Part shown: one piece after another, positions 15,392 through 24,014 of the stretch
Layout of the letters: each line of letters starts with the position of its first letter
How positions within the stretch are numbered: the first letter of the stretch is position 1
Made by a program: the position numbers and the translations under genes
The notes under the pieces: generated by a model
The model's input: the letters and a program-made list of their open reading frames with translations, nothing else
The model's database searches: none
What the model was told of the DNA's origin: nothing
Assembly (NCBI GenBank): GCA_032560695.1
Contig: JAWGHR010000008.1
Location: 1-64,000 of the forward strand
Reading direction: 5' to 3'
Source: Peptoniphilus_A harei_B
Lineage (GTDB): Bacteria > Bacillota > Clostridia > Tissierellales > Peptoniphilaceae
Length of the DNA: 64,000 bases

Positions 15392-18039
15392 AGGTTCTTT
15401 TCTACCTTTGCAATTTGCACTTCAACTGTCTTTAGGATTTCTTCGTACTTAGTTACCTTTGCCTTTTCTTCTTCAATAAGTTTTGCTGGTGCCTTAGAAA
15501 CAAAACCTTCATTGGCAAGCTTGCCCTTGGCCCTCTTTAGTTCTCCTTCAGCTTCCTTCTTATCCTTTTGAAGTCTCTTTAGTTCCTTTTCAAAGTCCAC
15601 AAGTTCCTTTAGTGGAAGTTGGATTTCTGCCTTGTCGAGAACTATGGCAATATTTTCTGAATTCTTTTTGCCTTCATCGTCTGTAATTTCTACAGAGTTT
15701 GAATAGCCAAGATTTAGAAGAAGTCCCTTCATTTCTTCAAAGATTTCCTTAACTTCATCATCCTTAGTGTAAACAAGAGTGTTGGACTTCTTTGAGTTTT
15801 CTATATTCATTTCGCTTCTTGCATTTCTGATTTCACGAATGGCATTTTCAATATATTCTGTTGCCCTCTCTTCTTTTTCAAATACAAGGTCTTCCCTGTA
15901 TTCTGGCCAAGCTGCAACAATAAGTGCTTCCTTCCTATTAGGTAGGGCTTGCCAAATTTCTTCTGTGATATATGGCATAAATGGATGAAGAAGTTTTAAA
16001 ATATTTTCTAATACATAAAGTAGAACCTTTACTGTGTTAGTCTTTTCTTCCACATCATCTGAATATAAAACTGGTTTTACAATTTCAATATACCAATCGC
16101 AGAAGTCGGACCAGATGAAGTCATAGATGTCATCTGCTGCAAGACCAATGTCGTACTTGTCAATTTTTTCTGTAATTGATTTTATAACTTTTTGTAGTTT
16201 TGAAATTATCCACTTGTCTTGATAGTGAAGCTTATTTACATCAAAATTGGAATCTTCAATTTCGTCAGACATATTCATCATTAAAAATCTTGTTGCATTC
16301 CAAAGTTTGTTGGCAAAGTTTCTATTTGCTTCAACCCTCTTAATGTAAAATCTCATGTCGTTGCCTGGAGTGTTACCTGTTACAAGGGTAAATCTAAGGG
16401 CATCGGCACCGTAGTCTCTTATGATATCAAGTGGGTCAATACCATTGCCAAGAGACTTAGACATCTTTCTTCCTTGGTCGTCTCTTACAAGTCCATTTAG
16501 GAATACATCTTTAAATGGAAGCTTGCCAGTTTGTTCTAGGGCAGAGAATACCATTCTAATTACCCAGAAGAAGATGATGTCGTAGCCTGTTACAAGTACA
16601 TTTGTTGGATAGAAGTATTCATACTCTGGAGTCTTTTCTGGCCAACCAAGAGTTGAGAAAGGCCAAAGAGCTGATGAGAACCAAGTGTCAAGTGTGTCTT
16701 GGTCTTGTGTATAAGTCTTGCCTTCGTGTCCTTCTGTGTTTGATGGGTCTTCTCTTGAAATTACAATTTCATCATCAGAGTCTGAGTACCAAACTGGAAG
16801 TCTGTGACCCCACCACAATTGTCTTGAGATGTTCCAGTCACGAATGTTTTCTAGCCAATTTTCGTAAATCTTTCCAAATCTTTCTGGAACAATGTTTAGG
16901 TTGCCCTTCCTGTATTCTTCAAGAGCTGGCTTAGCAAGTGGCGCCATCTTAACAAACCATTGCTTAGAAATTAATGGTTCAATAACTGTGTGACATCTTT
17001 CACAATGACCAACAGCGTTGTGGTGGTGCTTCTTGCCAATGTAGAAGCCAAGCTTTTCAAAGTCTTCAATGATTTTCTTTCTAGCTTCATATCTTTCCAT
17101 GCCTGCATAGTCGCCAGCATTTTCATTTAAATATCCCTTGCCGTCCATAATTATATTTTGGCCAAGGTCGTGACGAGCACCAACTTCGAAGTCGTTAGGG
17201 TCGTGGGATGGAGTGATCTTTACTGCACCAGAACCAAAGTCCATTTCAACATAATCATCAGCAATGATTGGAATTTTTTTGTTGTCCATTACTGGGATCA
17301 TTACGTATTGGCCAATAAGGTCAGTGTATCTTTCGTCTTCAGGGTTTACTGCAATGGCAAGGTCTCCTGGGATAGTTTCAGGTCTTGTTGTTGCAATTTC
17401 AATTCCACCTTCCCTGTCTGCAAAAGGATACTTGAAGTACCAAATATTTCCATCACTTTCTTCGTGTTCAACTTCTGCATCAGAGATTGAAGTTTCGCAA
17501 GATGGACACCAGTTGATGATCCTGTTGCCACGATAGATAAGTCCCTTTTCATAAAGTTCTATAAAAACTTCTTCAACTGCGTGGGAAAGATTGTCGTCAA
17601 GTGTGAAGCTTTGTCTTGACCAGTCGCAAGAAATTCCCAGCTTCTTAAGTTGGTTTACAATGTTGCCACCGTATTCGTGAGTCCAGTCCCAAGCGTGTTC
17701 TAAGAATTTTTCTCTTCCAATGTCTTCCTTGTTTATGCCTTCATTCCTAAGTTTTTCTACAACCTTTGCTTCTGTAGAAATTGATGCGTGGTCAGTTCCT
17801 GGTAGCCAAAGGGCAGAATAGCCTTGCATCCTCTTTGTCCTAATGAGAACGTCTTGGATAGTATTGTTGAGGGCGTGACCCATGTGAAGGTTGCCTGTTA
17901 CGTTTGGAGGTGGCATTACTATTGAGTAAGGTTTTTTGTTTTCGTCCACCTCTGCCCTAAAGTAATTATTTTCCATCCAATAGTCATAGATTTTCTCTTC
18001 AAAATCTTTTGGATCATAAGTTTTGTTTAACTCTTTCAT
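15388..18039 (-). CDS. valS: Valyl-tRNA synthetase
   Basis: 883 aa, full length. Class I signatures HMGH (52-55) and KMSKS (about residue 520), the CP1 editing domain with TTRPET, an anticodon-binding region and the ValS-type C-terminal coiled coil (KELKRLQKDKKEAEGELKRA). It charges tRNA-Val and edits Thr. A T-box leader with a GUA specifier lies directly upstream. Confidence 0.97.
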   Translation of the reverse strand: MKELNKTYDPKDFEEKIYDYWMENNYFRAEVDENKKPYSIVMPPPNVTGNLHMGHALNNTIQDVLIRTKRMQGYSALWLPGTDHASISTEAKVVEKLRNEGINKEDIGREKFLEHAWDWTHEYGGNIVNQLKKLGISCDWSRQSFTLDDNLSHAVEEVFIELYEKGLIYRGNRIINWCPSCETSISDAEVEHEESDGNIWYFKYPFADREGGIEIATTRPETIPGDLAIAVNPEDERYTDLIGQYVMIPVMDNKKIPIIADDYVEMDFGSGAVKITPSHDPNDFEVGARHDLGQNIIMDGKGYLNENAGDYAGMERYEARKKIIEDFEKLGFYIGKKHHHNAVGHCERCHTVIEPLISKQWFVKMAPLAKPALEEYRKGNLNIVPERFGKIYENWLENIRDWNISRQLWWGHRLPVWYSDSDDEIVISREDPSNTEGHEGKTYTQDQDTLDTWFSSALWPFSTLGWPEKTPEYEYFYPTNVLVTGYDIIFFWVIRMVFSALEQTGKLPFKDVFLNGLVRDDQGRKMSKSLGNGIDPLDIIRDYGADALRFTLVTGNTPGNDMRFYIKRVEANRNFANKLWNATRFLMMNMSDEIEDSNFDVNKLHYQDKWIISKLQKVIKSITEKIDKYDIGLAADDIYDFIWSDFCDWYIEIVKPVLYSDDVEEKTNTVKVLLYVLENILKLLHPFMPYITEEIWQALPNRKEALIVAAWPEYREDLVFEKEERATEYIENAIREIRNARSEMNIENSKKSNTLVYTKDDEVKEIFEEMKGLLLNLGYSNSVEITDDEGKKNSENIAIVLDKAEIQLPLKELVDFEKELKRLQKDKKEAEGELKRAKGKLANEGFVSKAPAKLIEEEKAKVTKYEEILKTVEVQIAKVEKNL

Positions 18040-18097
18040 TTTTCCTCCTCATAATTTATATTTTTTATGTTTTACAATTTTATAAAATTAAAAATAA

Positions 18098-18126
18098 AAA
18101 AAACGTCCTCCATCCCTAAGGACGAA
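18098..18126 (-). terminator. T-box terminator
   Basis: CGTCCT...AGGACG (18,104-18,124) followed on the minus strand by TTTTTTTT. It competes with the antiterminator that contains the T-box sequence. Confidence 0.9.
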
Positions 18127-18295
18127 AGACGCGGTACCACCTTAATTTTTATTTTTCAATAAACACTCTATAATCTTTAACGAGATAAGTCGTCTCTGGC
18201 TACTAATTTCACCAAAGAAGCAAAAAAGCTACAATTGTAAAGTTTATAAAGACCTTCCACCTGCTGGTCCCTCTCTATCTATAAATTTTTACAAT
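18127..18295 (-). promoter_or_regulatory. Valine T-box riboswitch (specifier GUA)
   Basis: The T-box core AAGGTGGTACCGCG reads on the minus strand at 18,143-18,130. Stem I carries the conserved AGAGAGGGA...GGTGGAAGG block. The lower stem closes as GCAA-TAAAAAAG/CTTTTTTGC, and in the opposite internal loop TGTAG gives the codon GTA at 18,232-18,230, matching valine. Uncharged tRNA-Val(UAC) should pair with it and promote read-through into valS-folC. The specifier assignment rests on my manual fold. Confidence 0.9.
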
Positions 18296-18314
18296 CCTCT
18301 TTTTTATTGCTAAT

Positions 18315-18536
18315 TTATTTTTTTGTGTAAATTTGTGTTGGGCCATCGGCTCCACCAATTATCTCTACACCTTCATCTTTGTCTTTGTCAGTCTTTTTAT
18401 TTTTTGTAGTAAAATAAGCTGTTGGACCATCTGCTCCGCGAATTATTCCAATAGATGCAGCTTCTTTAGAATTATGTCTATATAATACTCCTGCACCTAT
18501 TAAGATAATGGCTATTACAAAAATTATTTTCTTCAT
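18315..18536 (-). CDS. 73-aa membrane-anchored peptide with two GADGPT motifs
   Basis: One N-terminal transmembrane helix (4-19, after MKK), then a polar tail. Two motifs, IIRGADGPTAYF (GADGPT at 34-39) and IIGGADGPTQIY (62-67), are separated by a K/D-rich linker. GADGPT-type motifs are, as I recall, characteristic of the beta subunit of Na+-translocating decarboxylases (OadB/GcdB/MmdB), but this protein is far too short to be one. GGAGGTG lies before the ATG, so it is expressed. It sits between trpS and the valS T-box with no decarboxylase genes nearby. Function unknown. Confidence 0.75.
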   Translation of the reverse strand: MKKIIFVIAIILIGAGVLYRHNSKEAASIGIIRGADGPTAYFTTKNKKTDKDKDEGVEIIGGADGPTQIYTKK

Positions 18537-18600
18537 TATAACACCTCCAACTTAATATAAAAGATACCACAAAAAATCTTTGAAATCAATAAATTCTTGA

Positions 18601-19593
18601 TTATCTAGGGATAAATCCAACCTTCTTATAAACCTTTCTTAGGGTTTTGTTTGCAAGGTAAGATGCCTTTTCTGCACCTTCTTTGTAAACTGATTCAAGA
18701 TAAGCCTTATCCTCCCTAATTTCTTTAAATCTTTCACGTAGTGGTCTTAGACCTTCAACTACAACTTCTCCAAGGTCTTCTTTGAATTCACCATAGCCAA
18801 GGTTTTCGTACTTCTTGACAATTTCTTCTGGGCTCATGCCAGAGAAGGAAGCGTGAATGTTGATCAAGTTCTTTAGGCCTGCTTGGTCATCAGAATATCT
18901 AAACTCGCCAGATGAATCTGTGACAGCTCTCTTGATTTTCTTTCTTGTGTCGTCTTCTGAATCAAGAATTAGGATATAACCGTCCTTATTTGGGTCAGAC
19001 TTAGACATCTTTGAAGAAGGGTCCTTAAGTGACATTATTCTTGCCCCAACTTTTGGTGTCAAGATTTCTGGAATTGTAAAAGTTTCAGAATATCTTGAGT
19101 TAAATCTTTGTGCCAAGTCTCTTGTAATTTCTATGTGTTGCTTTTGGTCTTCGCCAACAGGTACAAAGGAAGATTGGTAAAGTAAAATGTCTGCCGCCAT
19201 TAGGACTGGATAATTAAGTAGGCCTGCTTGAACATCAGTGTACCTCTTTGACTTGTCCTTAAATTGTGTCATTCTTTGAAGTTGTCCAAGACCTGTCATT
19301 GTATTTAGAACCCAACCAAGTTCAGCGTGAGCTGGCACATGGGATTGAATGTAAATAATCGACTTCTTTGGATCAAGACCTGCTGCAAGGTAAAGGGCAA
19401 GGACGTCAAGTGTGTTCTTCCTAAGGTCCTTTGGCTCTTGTGCCACAGTGATTGCATGCATGTCAACGATACAGTATAGGCAGTTGTATTCATCTTGAAG
19501 GCCAATAAAGTTCTTTAGGGCCCCAATATAATTTCCAATAGTGAGAGACCCAGAAGGTTGGATCCCAGAGTAAACTATTTTTTTATCTTCCAT
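18601..19593 (-). CDS. trpS: Tryptophanyl-tRNA synthetase
   Basis: 330 aa, the usual bacterial length. Class I signatures TIGN (HIGH equivalent, in SGSLTIGNYIGAL) and KMSKSD, plus GEDQKQHIE and the Trp-site block. It charges tRNA-Trp. The start overlaps the end of the upstream CPBP protease gene by 11 nt, indicating an operon with mtaD and the protease. No T-box is seen before it. Confidence 0.96.
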   Translation of the reverse strand: MEDKKIVYSGIQPSGSLTIGNYIGALKNFIGLQDEYNCLYCIVDMHAITVAQEPKDLRKNTLDVLALYLAAGLDPKKSIIYIQSHVPAHAELGWVLNTMTGLGQLQRMTQFKDKSKRYTDVQAGLLNYPVLMAADILLYQSSFVPVGEDQKQHIEITRDLAQRFNSRYSETFTIPEILTPKVGARIMSLKDPSSKMSKSDPNKDGYILILDSEDDTRKKIKRAVTDSSGEFRYSDDQAGLKNLINIHASFSGMSPEEIVKKYENLGYGEFKEDLGEVVVEGLRPLRERFKEIREDKAYLESVYKEGAEKASYLANKTLRKVYKKVGFIPR

Positions 19594-20482
19594 TTTTATC
19601 TCTCTTTCTTTTTTCCAAATAAAATATAATTAAAATACTAATAATTTCAATAAAGGTCACGAGGATGCTTCCCTCTGGCCCATAGTTTTTGTCGTACAAG
19701 TTGTAATTTAAAATTTTAAAATTAAGTAAGCTGTCAAAGCCGCTAAAGCCACTGACATTTAGTCCGTAGATCATAGCCATGGAAAAGTTCCAGCCTGCGT
19801 GGACTCCAGAAGTCAACATAATATTTTCTGAATAAAATAACAACTTTGCAAAAAATACTCCCACCAAGATTGTGTTTAGGGTGGATAAAATTGTCACTCC
19901 CTCGTTGCCCAGGTGCAAGAGTCCAAAGAAAATTGATGGAAGTAGGATTGCGAGCCTCCTTCCATATTTGTTATAGAGAACTCTTGTTAAGATTCCCCTT
20001 ACCAAAACTTCTTCAGATGTTGACTGGATAAAGAAGGCAATGAAGTAGGCAAGGAAAATCGAGTTTAAATTACCTAAGTTAATGCCCTGGTATCCAAGGG
20101 CTCCCCTTCCAAGGTCTAGCAAAACATAAATAGAAATTTGTAAGAATCCAAGGAAGAGTCCAAGTCCAGTGTTCTTGGCAAGACCTTCTCTCTTGAATAA
20201 GATGAAGCCAAGTTTCTTCTTCAAAACATATTTTACAAATGTTATGGCAGCCAGTAGTTGACCTGTAGTCCCCATTAACATTATTAGGTTTGCATTTTTA
20301 TAGTCGTCATTAAAATAGGTCTGTCCATAAAAAATTAGGGACAAGACAAGCATAATTCCACCAGTAAAAATAGCAATCATGGCAAGCAAGATTAAAAGCT
20401 TTAAGATAATTTTAAAAAATTTTTTTATTTTTCTTTTTTCTTCCATAAATTTATCTATTTTTGATGTCTTCCCATCTTTCAT
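19583..20482 (-). CDS. CPBP-family intramembrane metalloprotease (CAAX/Abi-like)
   Basis: 299 aa with about eight hydrophobic segments. Motif 1 EEVLVRG in QSTSEEVLVRGILTRVLY, motif 2 FFGLLHLGNEG with the conserved His, and a late HAGWNFSMA with the third metal or catalytic His/Asn. It may process prenylated or bacteriocin-like peptides or serve in immunity, but the substrate is unknown. It overlaps mtaD by 32 nt and trpS by 11 nt. Confidence 0.87.
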   Translation of the reverse strand: MKDGKTSKIDKFMEEKRKIKKFFKIILKLLILLAMIAIFTGGIMLVLSLIFYGQTYFNDDYKNANLIMLMGTTGQLLAAITFVKYVLKKKLGFILFKREGLAKNTGLGLFLGFLQISIYVLLDLGRGALGYQGINLGNLNSIFLAYFIAFFIQSTSEEVLVRGILTRVLYNKYGRRLAILLPSIFFGLLHLGNEGVTILSTLNTILVGVFFAKLLFYSENIMLTSGVHAGWNFSMAMIYGLNVSGFSGFDSLLNFKILNYNLYDKNYGPEGSILVTFIEIISILIIFYLEKRKRDKNGR

Positions 20483-21734
20483 TAACCACTTGTCTTACTT
20501 CATCTTCATCTAGATTTACTATTTCCCTATTCTTCATAATGAAGTTGCCGTCACAAATAACTGCTTCTACATCAGATGAGTTGGCTGAGTAAACTAGGGC
20601 TGAGATGAGGTTATTTCTCGGTGTAAAGGAATTTGAATCTAAGTCAAAAATTGTTAGGTCTGCAAGGTAGCCTTCCTTAATCAAACCAAGATTTTCAAAG
20701 CCAAGGGCCCTTGCTCCATTTACTGTTGCCATTTTTAAAATTTCTATAGCTGGCACAGCCTTTTCGTTCATGGTAACAGCCTTGTTTACTATGCCACCTA
20801 TGTGCATCTCCTCAACAAAGTCTTGGTTGTTGTTTGATGAGTCGCCGTCAGTTCCCAGTGCCATGGTAATATTGTTTTTCAAAAGTTTGTCAACTGGTGT
20901 GAAGCCACTGGCAAGCTTTAGGTTTGATGATGGGTTGTAAACTGGAAAGAATTTTTTATCCTTCACAAGATCAATTTCTTCATCAGTTATGTGTACGCAG
21001 TGGGCTGCAATTATTTGGCTATCAAGCATACCTAGTGAGTTCACATATTCAATTGGTGTCATCCCATATTCTTTTTTTGAATTTTCCACTTCTGTAAGAG
21101 TTTCAGAAAGGTGAATGTGAATTAGGCTGTCGTATCTTTCCAAGGACCTCTTAGAAATTTCCTTTAAAAACTCTGTGGAACAAGTATAAATTGCATGAGG
21201 TGCAGGGACAACTTTGATCCTGCCATTGGACTTGTTGTGGTAGTTCTTGTAAAGGTCGTCAAATTCTTGTAGCTTTGCTTCCCCTTCTCCATCAACATCT
21301 GTCATGCCACGAGTTAGGACTCCACGAATGCCAGCTTCAATGGCAGCGTCCCCAACCTTGTCCATCTCGTAATACATGTCGCAGAAGGATGTAACTCCTG
21401 ACTTTATGTTTTCAATAATAGAAAGCTTAGAGGACCAATAGATGTCCTCGGCATTTAATTTTGCTTCAATAGGCCAGATTTCATTTTCAAGCCAGTCCAT
21501 AAGTGCCAAGTCGTCGGCATAGTTCCTGAAGTAGGACATGCCAAGGTGAGTGTGGGCATTTACAAAGCCTGGTGTGAGAAGTTTATCCTTGCCGTCAAAA
21601 ATTTCATCTGCTTGGACTTCTAAGTCTCTTCCAATTTTTTTTATTTTATTTTCTTCTATAAGAATATCTGCATTATCAATAATTTTTTCCTGCTCTATAT
21701 CTAAGTAGGAAATGTTTTTTATAAGTAAGCTCAT
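20451..21734 (-). CDS. mtaD: 5-methylthioadenosine / S-adenosylhomocysteine deaminase family amidohydrolase
   Basis: 427 aa from the ATG at 21,734, chosen because GGAGGA precedes it; an upstream in-frame start at 21,785 lies in the promoter. Metal-dependent amidohydrolase: NAHTHLGM (zinc-binding HxH), DMYYEMD, the HIHLSET block, AAHCVHITDEE and LGTDGDSSNNN. It deaminates MTA, SAH or related adenosines or other purine-like amines. A minus-strand TATAAT at 21,756-21,761 gives a short leader. The proteins of the operon have no obvious common pathway. Confidence 0.85.
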   Translation of the reverse strand: MSLLIKNISYLDIEQEKIIDNADILIEENKIKKIGRDLEVQADEIFDGKDKLLTPGFVNAHTHLGMSYFRNYADDLALMDWLENEIWPIEAKLNAEDIYWSSKLSIIENIKSGVTSFCDMYYEMDKVGDAAIEAGIRGVLTRGMTDVDGEGEAKLQEFDDLYKNYHNKSNGRIKVVPAPHAIYTCSTEFLKEISKRSLERYDSLIHIHLSETLTEVENSKKEYGMTPIEYVNSLGMLDSQIIAAHCVHITDEEIDLVKDKKFFPVYNPSSNLKLASGFTPVDKLLKNNITMALGTDGDSSNNNQDFVEEMHIGGIVNKAVTMNEKAVPAIEILKMATVNGARALGFENLGLIKEGYLADLTIFDLDSNSFTPRNNLISALVYSANSSDVEAVICDGNFIMKNREIVNLDEDEVRQVVNERWEDIKNR

Positions 21735-21822
21735 AGTTCCTCCAATACTATTAATATTATAACAAAGTTTAAAAAATTTTTTCAATTTATTGAAATTTAC
21801 GCCTCCCAGAAATTTATTTTGG

Positions 21823-21834
21823 TATAATGACCTT
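21823..21834 (+). promoter_or_regulatory. Extended -10 box immediately before the TRIC channel gene
   Basis: TGGTATAAT puts TATAAT at 21,823-21,828, only 6 nt from the ATG at 21,835, with no Shine-Dalgarno in between. Transcription would begin at or near the start codon. Confidence 0.45.
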
Positions 21835-22482
21835 ATGATTGGAAATTATTTAGAGTTCAATGTATTTTTTGACATCATCGGGACAATTGCCTTCGCAATT
21901 TCCGGTGCCATACTTGGTTGCAAGAAGAAGATGGACATACTTGGCGTCATAGTTCTTGGTCTTGTCACGGCTCTTGGGGGAGGCTTCGTTCGTGACTTGG
22001 TCCTTGGTATCAATCCACCAAAGATGTTTCAGAATTCAACTAACGCAATTATATCCACTGTCTTTTCAATTTTAGTTTTTATGTTTTTCTATTTTAGAAA
22101 AAATTTTACCTCAAGACAGGTCCTAATCTTTATGAATGAGTTCATGATCCTTAGCGACACAATTGGTCTTGCTTCCTTTACTATTACTGGAATGACAACT
22201 GCCCTTTCTCTGGGCCTTGATAAGAAGTTTTTGCTTATCTTTGTTGGTTCCATAACGGGAGTTGGCGGTGGAATGATTCGTGACGTCTTGGCGGGCACTA
22301 TCCCCTTTATCTTCAAGGAACAAATTTATGCCGGTGCCTGCATCTTGGGCTCTATAGTTTTTCTTCTCACGAGAAATTTTTTAGGCGACCAGGTTTCCAT
22401 GATAATTTGTTTTTTTACAGTTTTAATATTTAGACTCTTGGCAGTGAAAAAGAATTGGAACCTGCCAAGGATTAGTGACTAG
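21835..22482 (+). CDS. TRIC cation channel family protein (UPF0126/YadS-like)
   Basis: 215 aa with seven hydrophobic helices and two homologous halves, each with a G-rich signature: GGGFVRDLVLGINPP and GGGMIRDVLAGTIPF. This is typical of prokaryotic TRIC monovalent-cation channels. The ATG at 21,835 places the first helix correctly; an upstream in-frame TTG at 21,790 would lie within the promoter. The next gene follows after 9 nt. Confidence 0.88.
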   Translation: MIGNYLEFNVFFDIIGTIAFAISGAILGCKKKMDILGVIVLGLVTALGGGFVRDLVLGINPPKMFQNSTNAIISTVFSILVFMFFYFRKNFTSRQVLIFMNEFMILSDTIGLASFTITGMTTALSLGLDKKFLLIFVGSITGVGGGMIRDVLAGTIPFIFKEQIYAGACILGSIVFLLTRNFLGDQVSMIICFFTVLIFRLLAVKKNWNLPRISD

Positions 22483-22491
22483 GAGGAAGAA

Positions 22492-22803
22492 ATGGCAGTA
22501 GCAGAATTAACACTTATACCTATAGGAACAAAGACAACATCTGTGAGCAAGTACATTGCAGGTGCCCTTGACTCTATTGGCGAAGTTGATGGACTAAGAT
22601 ATGAACTAAATCCAATGGGAACAACAATTGCCCACGATGATTTAAAAGTTTTATATGATGTAATAAGAAGAATGCAAGAGTCAGTTTTTGATGCAGGCGC
22701 AGACAGGGTCTACACTGTTGTAAAAATTGACGACAGACGTGACAAGGACTATTCCCTTGAAGACAAGGTCAGGTCTGTCAATGAAAAGAGAAAAAATAAA
22801 TAA
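22492..22803 (+). CDS. MTH1187/UPF0045 family thiamine-binding protein
   Basis: 103 aa. PIGTKTTSVSKYIAGAL, NPMGTTI and GADRVYTVVKIDDRRDK match the MTH1187/YkoF-like ferredoxin fold that binds thiamine or HMP-like ligands. It starts after GGAGGAAG. Cytosolic; probably a vitamin carrier or sensor. No thiamine transporter is adjacent. Confidence 0.85.
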   Translation: MAVAELTLIPIGTKTTSVSKYIAGALDSIGEVDGLRYELNPMGTTIAHDDLKVLYDVIRRMQESVFDAGADRVYTVVKIDDRRDKDYSLEDKVRSVNEKRKNK

Positions 22804-22810
22804 TTTTTTA

Positions 22811-22838
22811 AACCTCATCGACTTTGATGGGGTTTTTT
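22811..22838 (+). terminator. Terminator after the UPF0045 gene
   Basis: AACCTCATC/GATGGGGTT hairpin with loop GACTTT and a TTTTTT tail. Confidence 0.85.
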
Positions 22839-22990
22839 GATATTTTGTAAGTGATTAGATTTTATGGCTTTATAAGTTTTTATAACTTTTTAGTTCTTTA
22901 GGAGTCAATTTTTTCTATGACTTAGTGAACTTTTATGAGTTGGTAAATTTTTGTAAGTTAATGGTTTTATATAAGTTGATAAATTTTTAT
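22839..22990. other. AT-rich spacer with degenerate direct repeats
   Basis: No gene is visible. TTATAAGTT, TTATGAGTTGG, TTGTAAGTTAA and TATAAGTTGA recur about every 20-30 bp. It ends at the RBS GAGGAGG of the P1 peptidase. Confidence 0.4.
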
Positions 22991-23002
22991 TGAGGAGGAA
23001 AT

Positions 23003-23965
23003 ATGTACGAAGGTTTTTTGACAGATGTTGAAGGAATTAAACTTGGACACGCAGAAGATAAGCTTGCACTTACTGGGACAAGTGCCATTCTTTGTCCAGA
23101 AGGTTTTACTGCAGGAGTTGATGTTCGTGGGGCAGGGCCTGGCACTCGTGAGACTGACCTCTTACGTGCAGAGAACTTGGTCCAAAAGGTCCACGGGGTT
23201 TTCTTAACTGGTGGATCTGCCTATGGTCTTGATGTTGGCGGCGGCATCATGAAATACTTGGAAGAAGAAGGTGCTGGCTTTGACGTTGGCGTTGGAATAG
23301 TTCCCATAGTTCCTGGTGCAGTCCTATTTGACCTTGCAGTGGGTGATGCAAAAGTTCGCCCAGATTTTAAGATGGGCTATGAAGCTTCTAAAAATGCAAG
23401 AGAAGATGACAAGACTCAGGGCAACTTTGGTGCAGGATGTGGCGCTAGCGTTGGAAAAATCTTGGGGAATGACTTTGCCATGAAGTCTGGCATAGGCCAG
23501 TCCTCTGTAAAAGTTGGCGACCTAGTTGTATCTTCTATAGTTGCTCTAAATGCCATGGGAGATATTTTTGATTATGAAAAGGGCAAGAGAATCGCCGGAG
23601 TTTATGACAGGGAAAATAAAAAATTTTTAGACACTTGTGCCCTTTACGAAAAGCAGCTTAACGATTATAATCAATTTAGCCCTGCCAACACTACAATTTC
23701 TCTTGTTGCAACAAATGCAAGGCTTACGAAGGCAAATTGTAATAAGATCTCACAGATGGCTCATGATGGTTATGGCAGATCAATTAATCCAGTCCATACC
23801 ATGAACGATGGAGATACAATTTTTACACTTGCAACTGGCCAAGTTGAAGCAGACATTAATTTAGTTGGAATTCTCGCTGCAAAGACTATTTCTAGGTCTA
23901 TTGCCAATGCAATTTATTCAGCCGAGGATTCAGGTGGGCTTGTAAGCTATAGGACCATCAAATAA
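23003..23965 (+). CDS. P1 family (DmpA-like) autoprocessing peptidase
   Basis: 320 aa of the DmpA/Ntn-like P1 family. ADVRG-type block VDVRGAGPGTRETDLL, LTGGSAYGLD, the GAGCGASVGK loop, and PANTTISLVATNARLTK near residue 227. Autocleavage before Thr (N229-T230) would expose the N-terminal nucleophile, Thr in place of the Ser of DmpA. It should be a cytosolic aminopeptidase or amidase. GAGGAGG precedes the ATG. Confidence 0.85.
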   Translation: MYEGFLTDVEGIKLGHAEDKLALTGTSAILCPEGFTAGVDVRGAGPGTRETDLLRAENLVQKVHGVFLTGGSAYGLDVGGGIMKYLEEEGAGFDVGVGIVPIVPGAVLFDLAVGDAKVRPDFKMGYEASKNAREDDKTQGNFGAGCGASVGKILGNDFAMKSGIGQSSVKVGDLVVSSIVALNAMGDIFDYEKGKRIAGVYDRENKKFLDTCALYEKQLNDYNQFSPANTTISLVATNARLTKANCNKISQMAHDGYGRSINPVHTMNDGDTIFTLATGQVEADINLVGILAAKTISRSIANAIYSAEDSGGLVSYRTIK

Positions 23966-24014
23966 AATTGATGGAAAAATGAAGGGTATCCACTCGAACC
24001 CTATCGGAGGTAAA

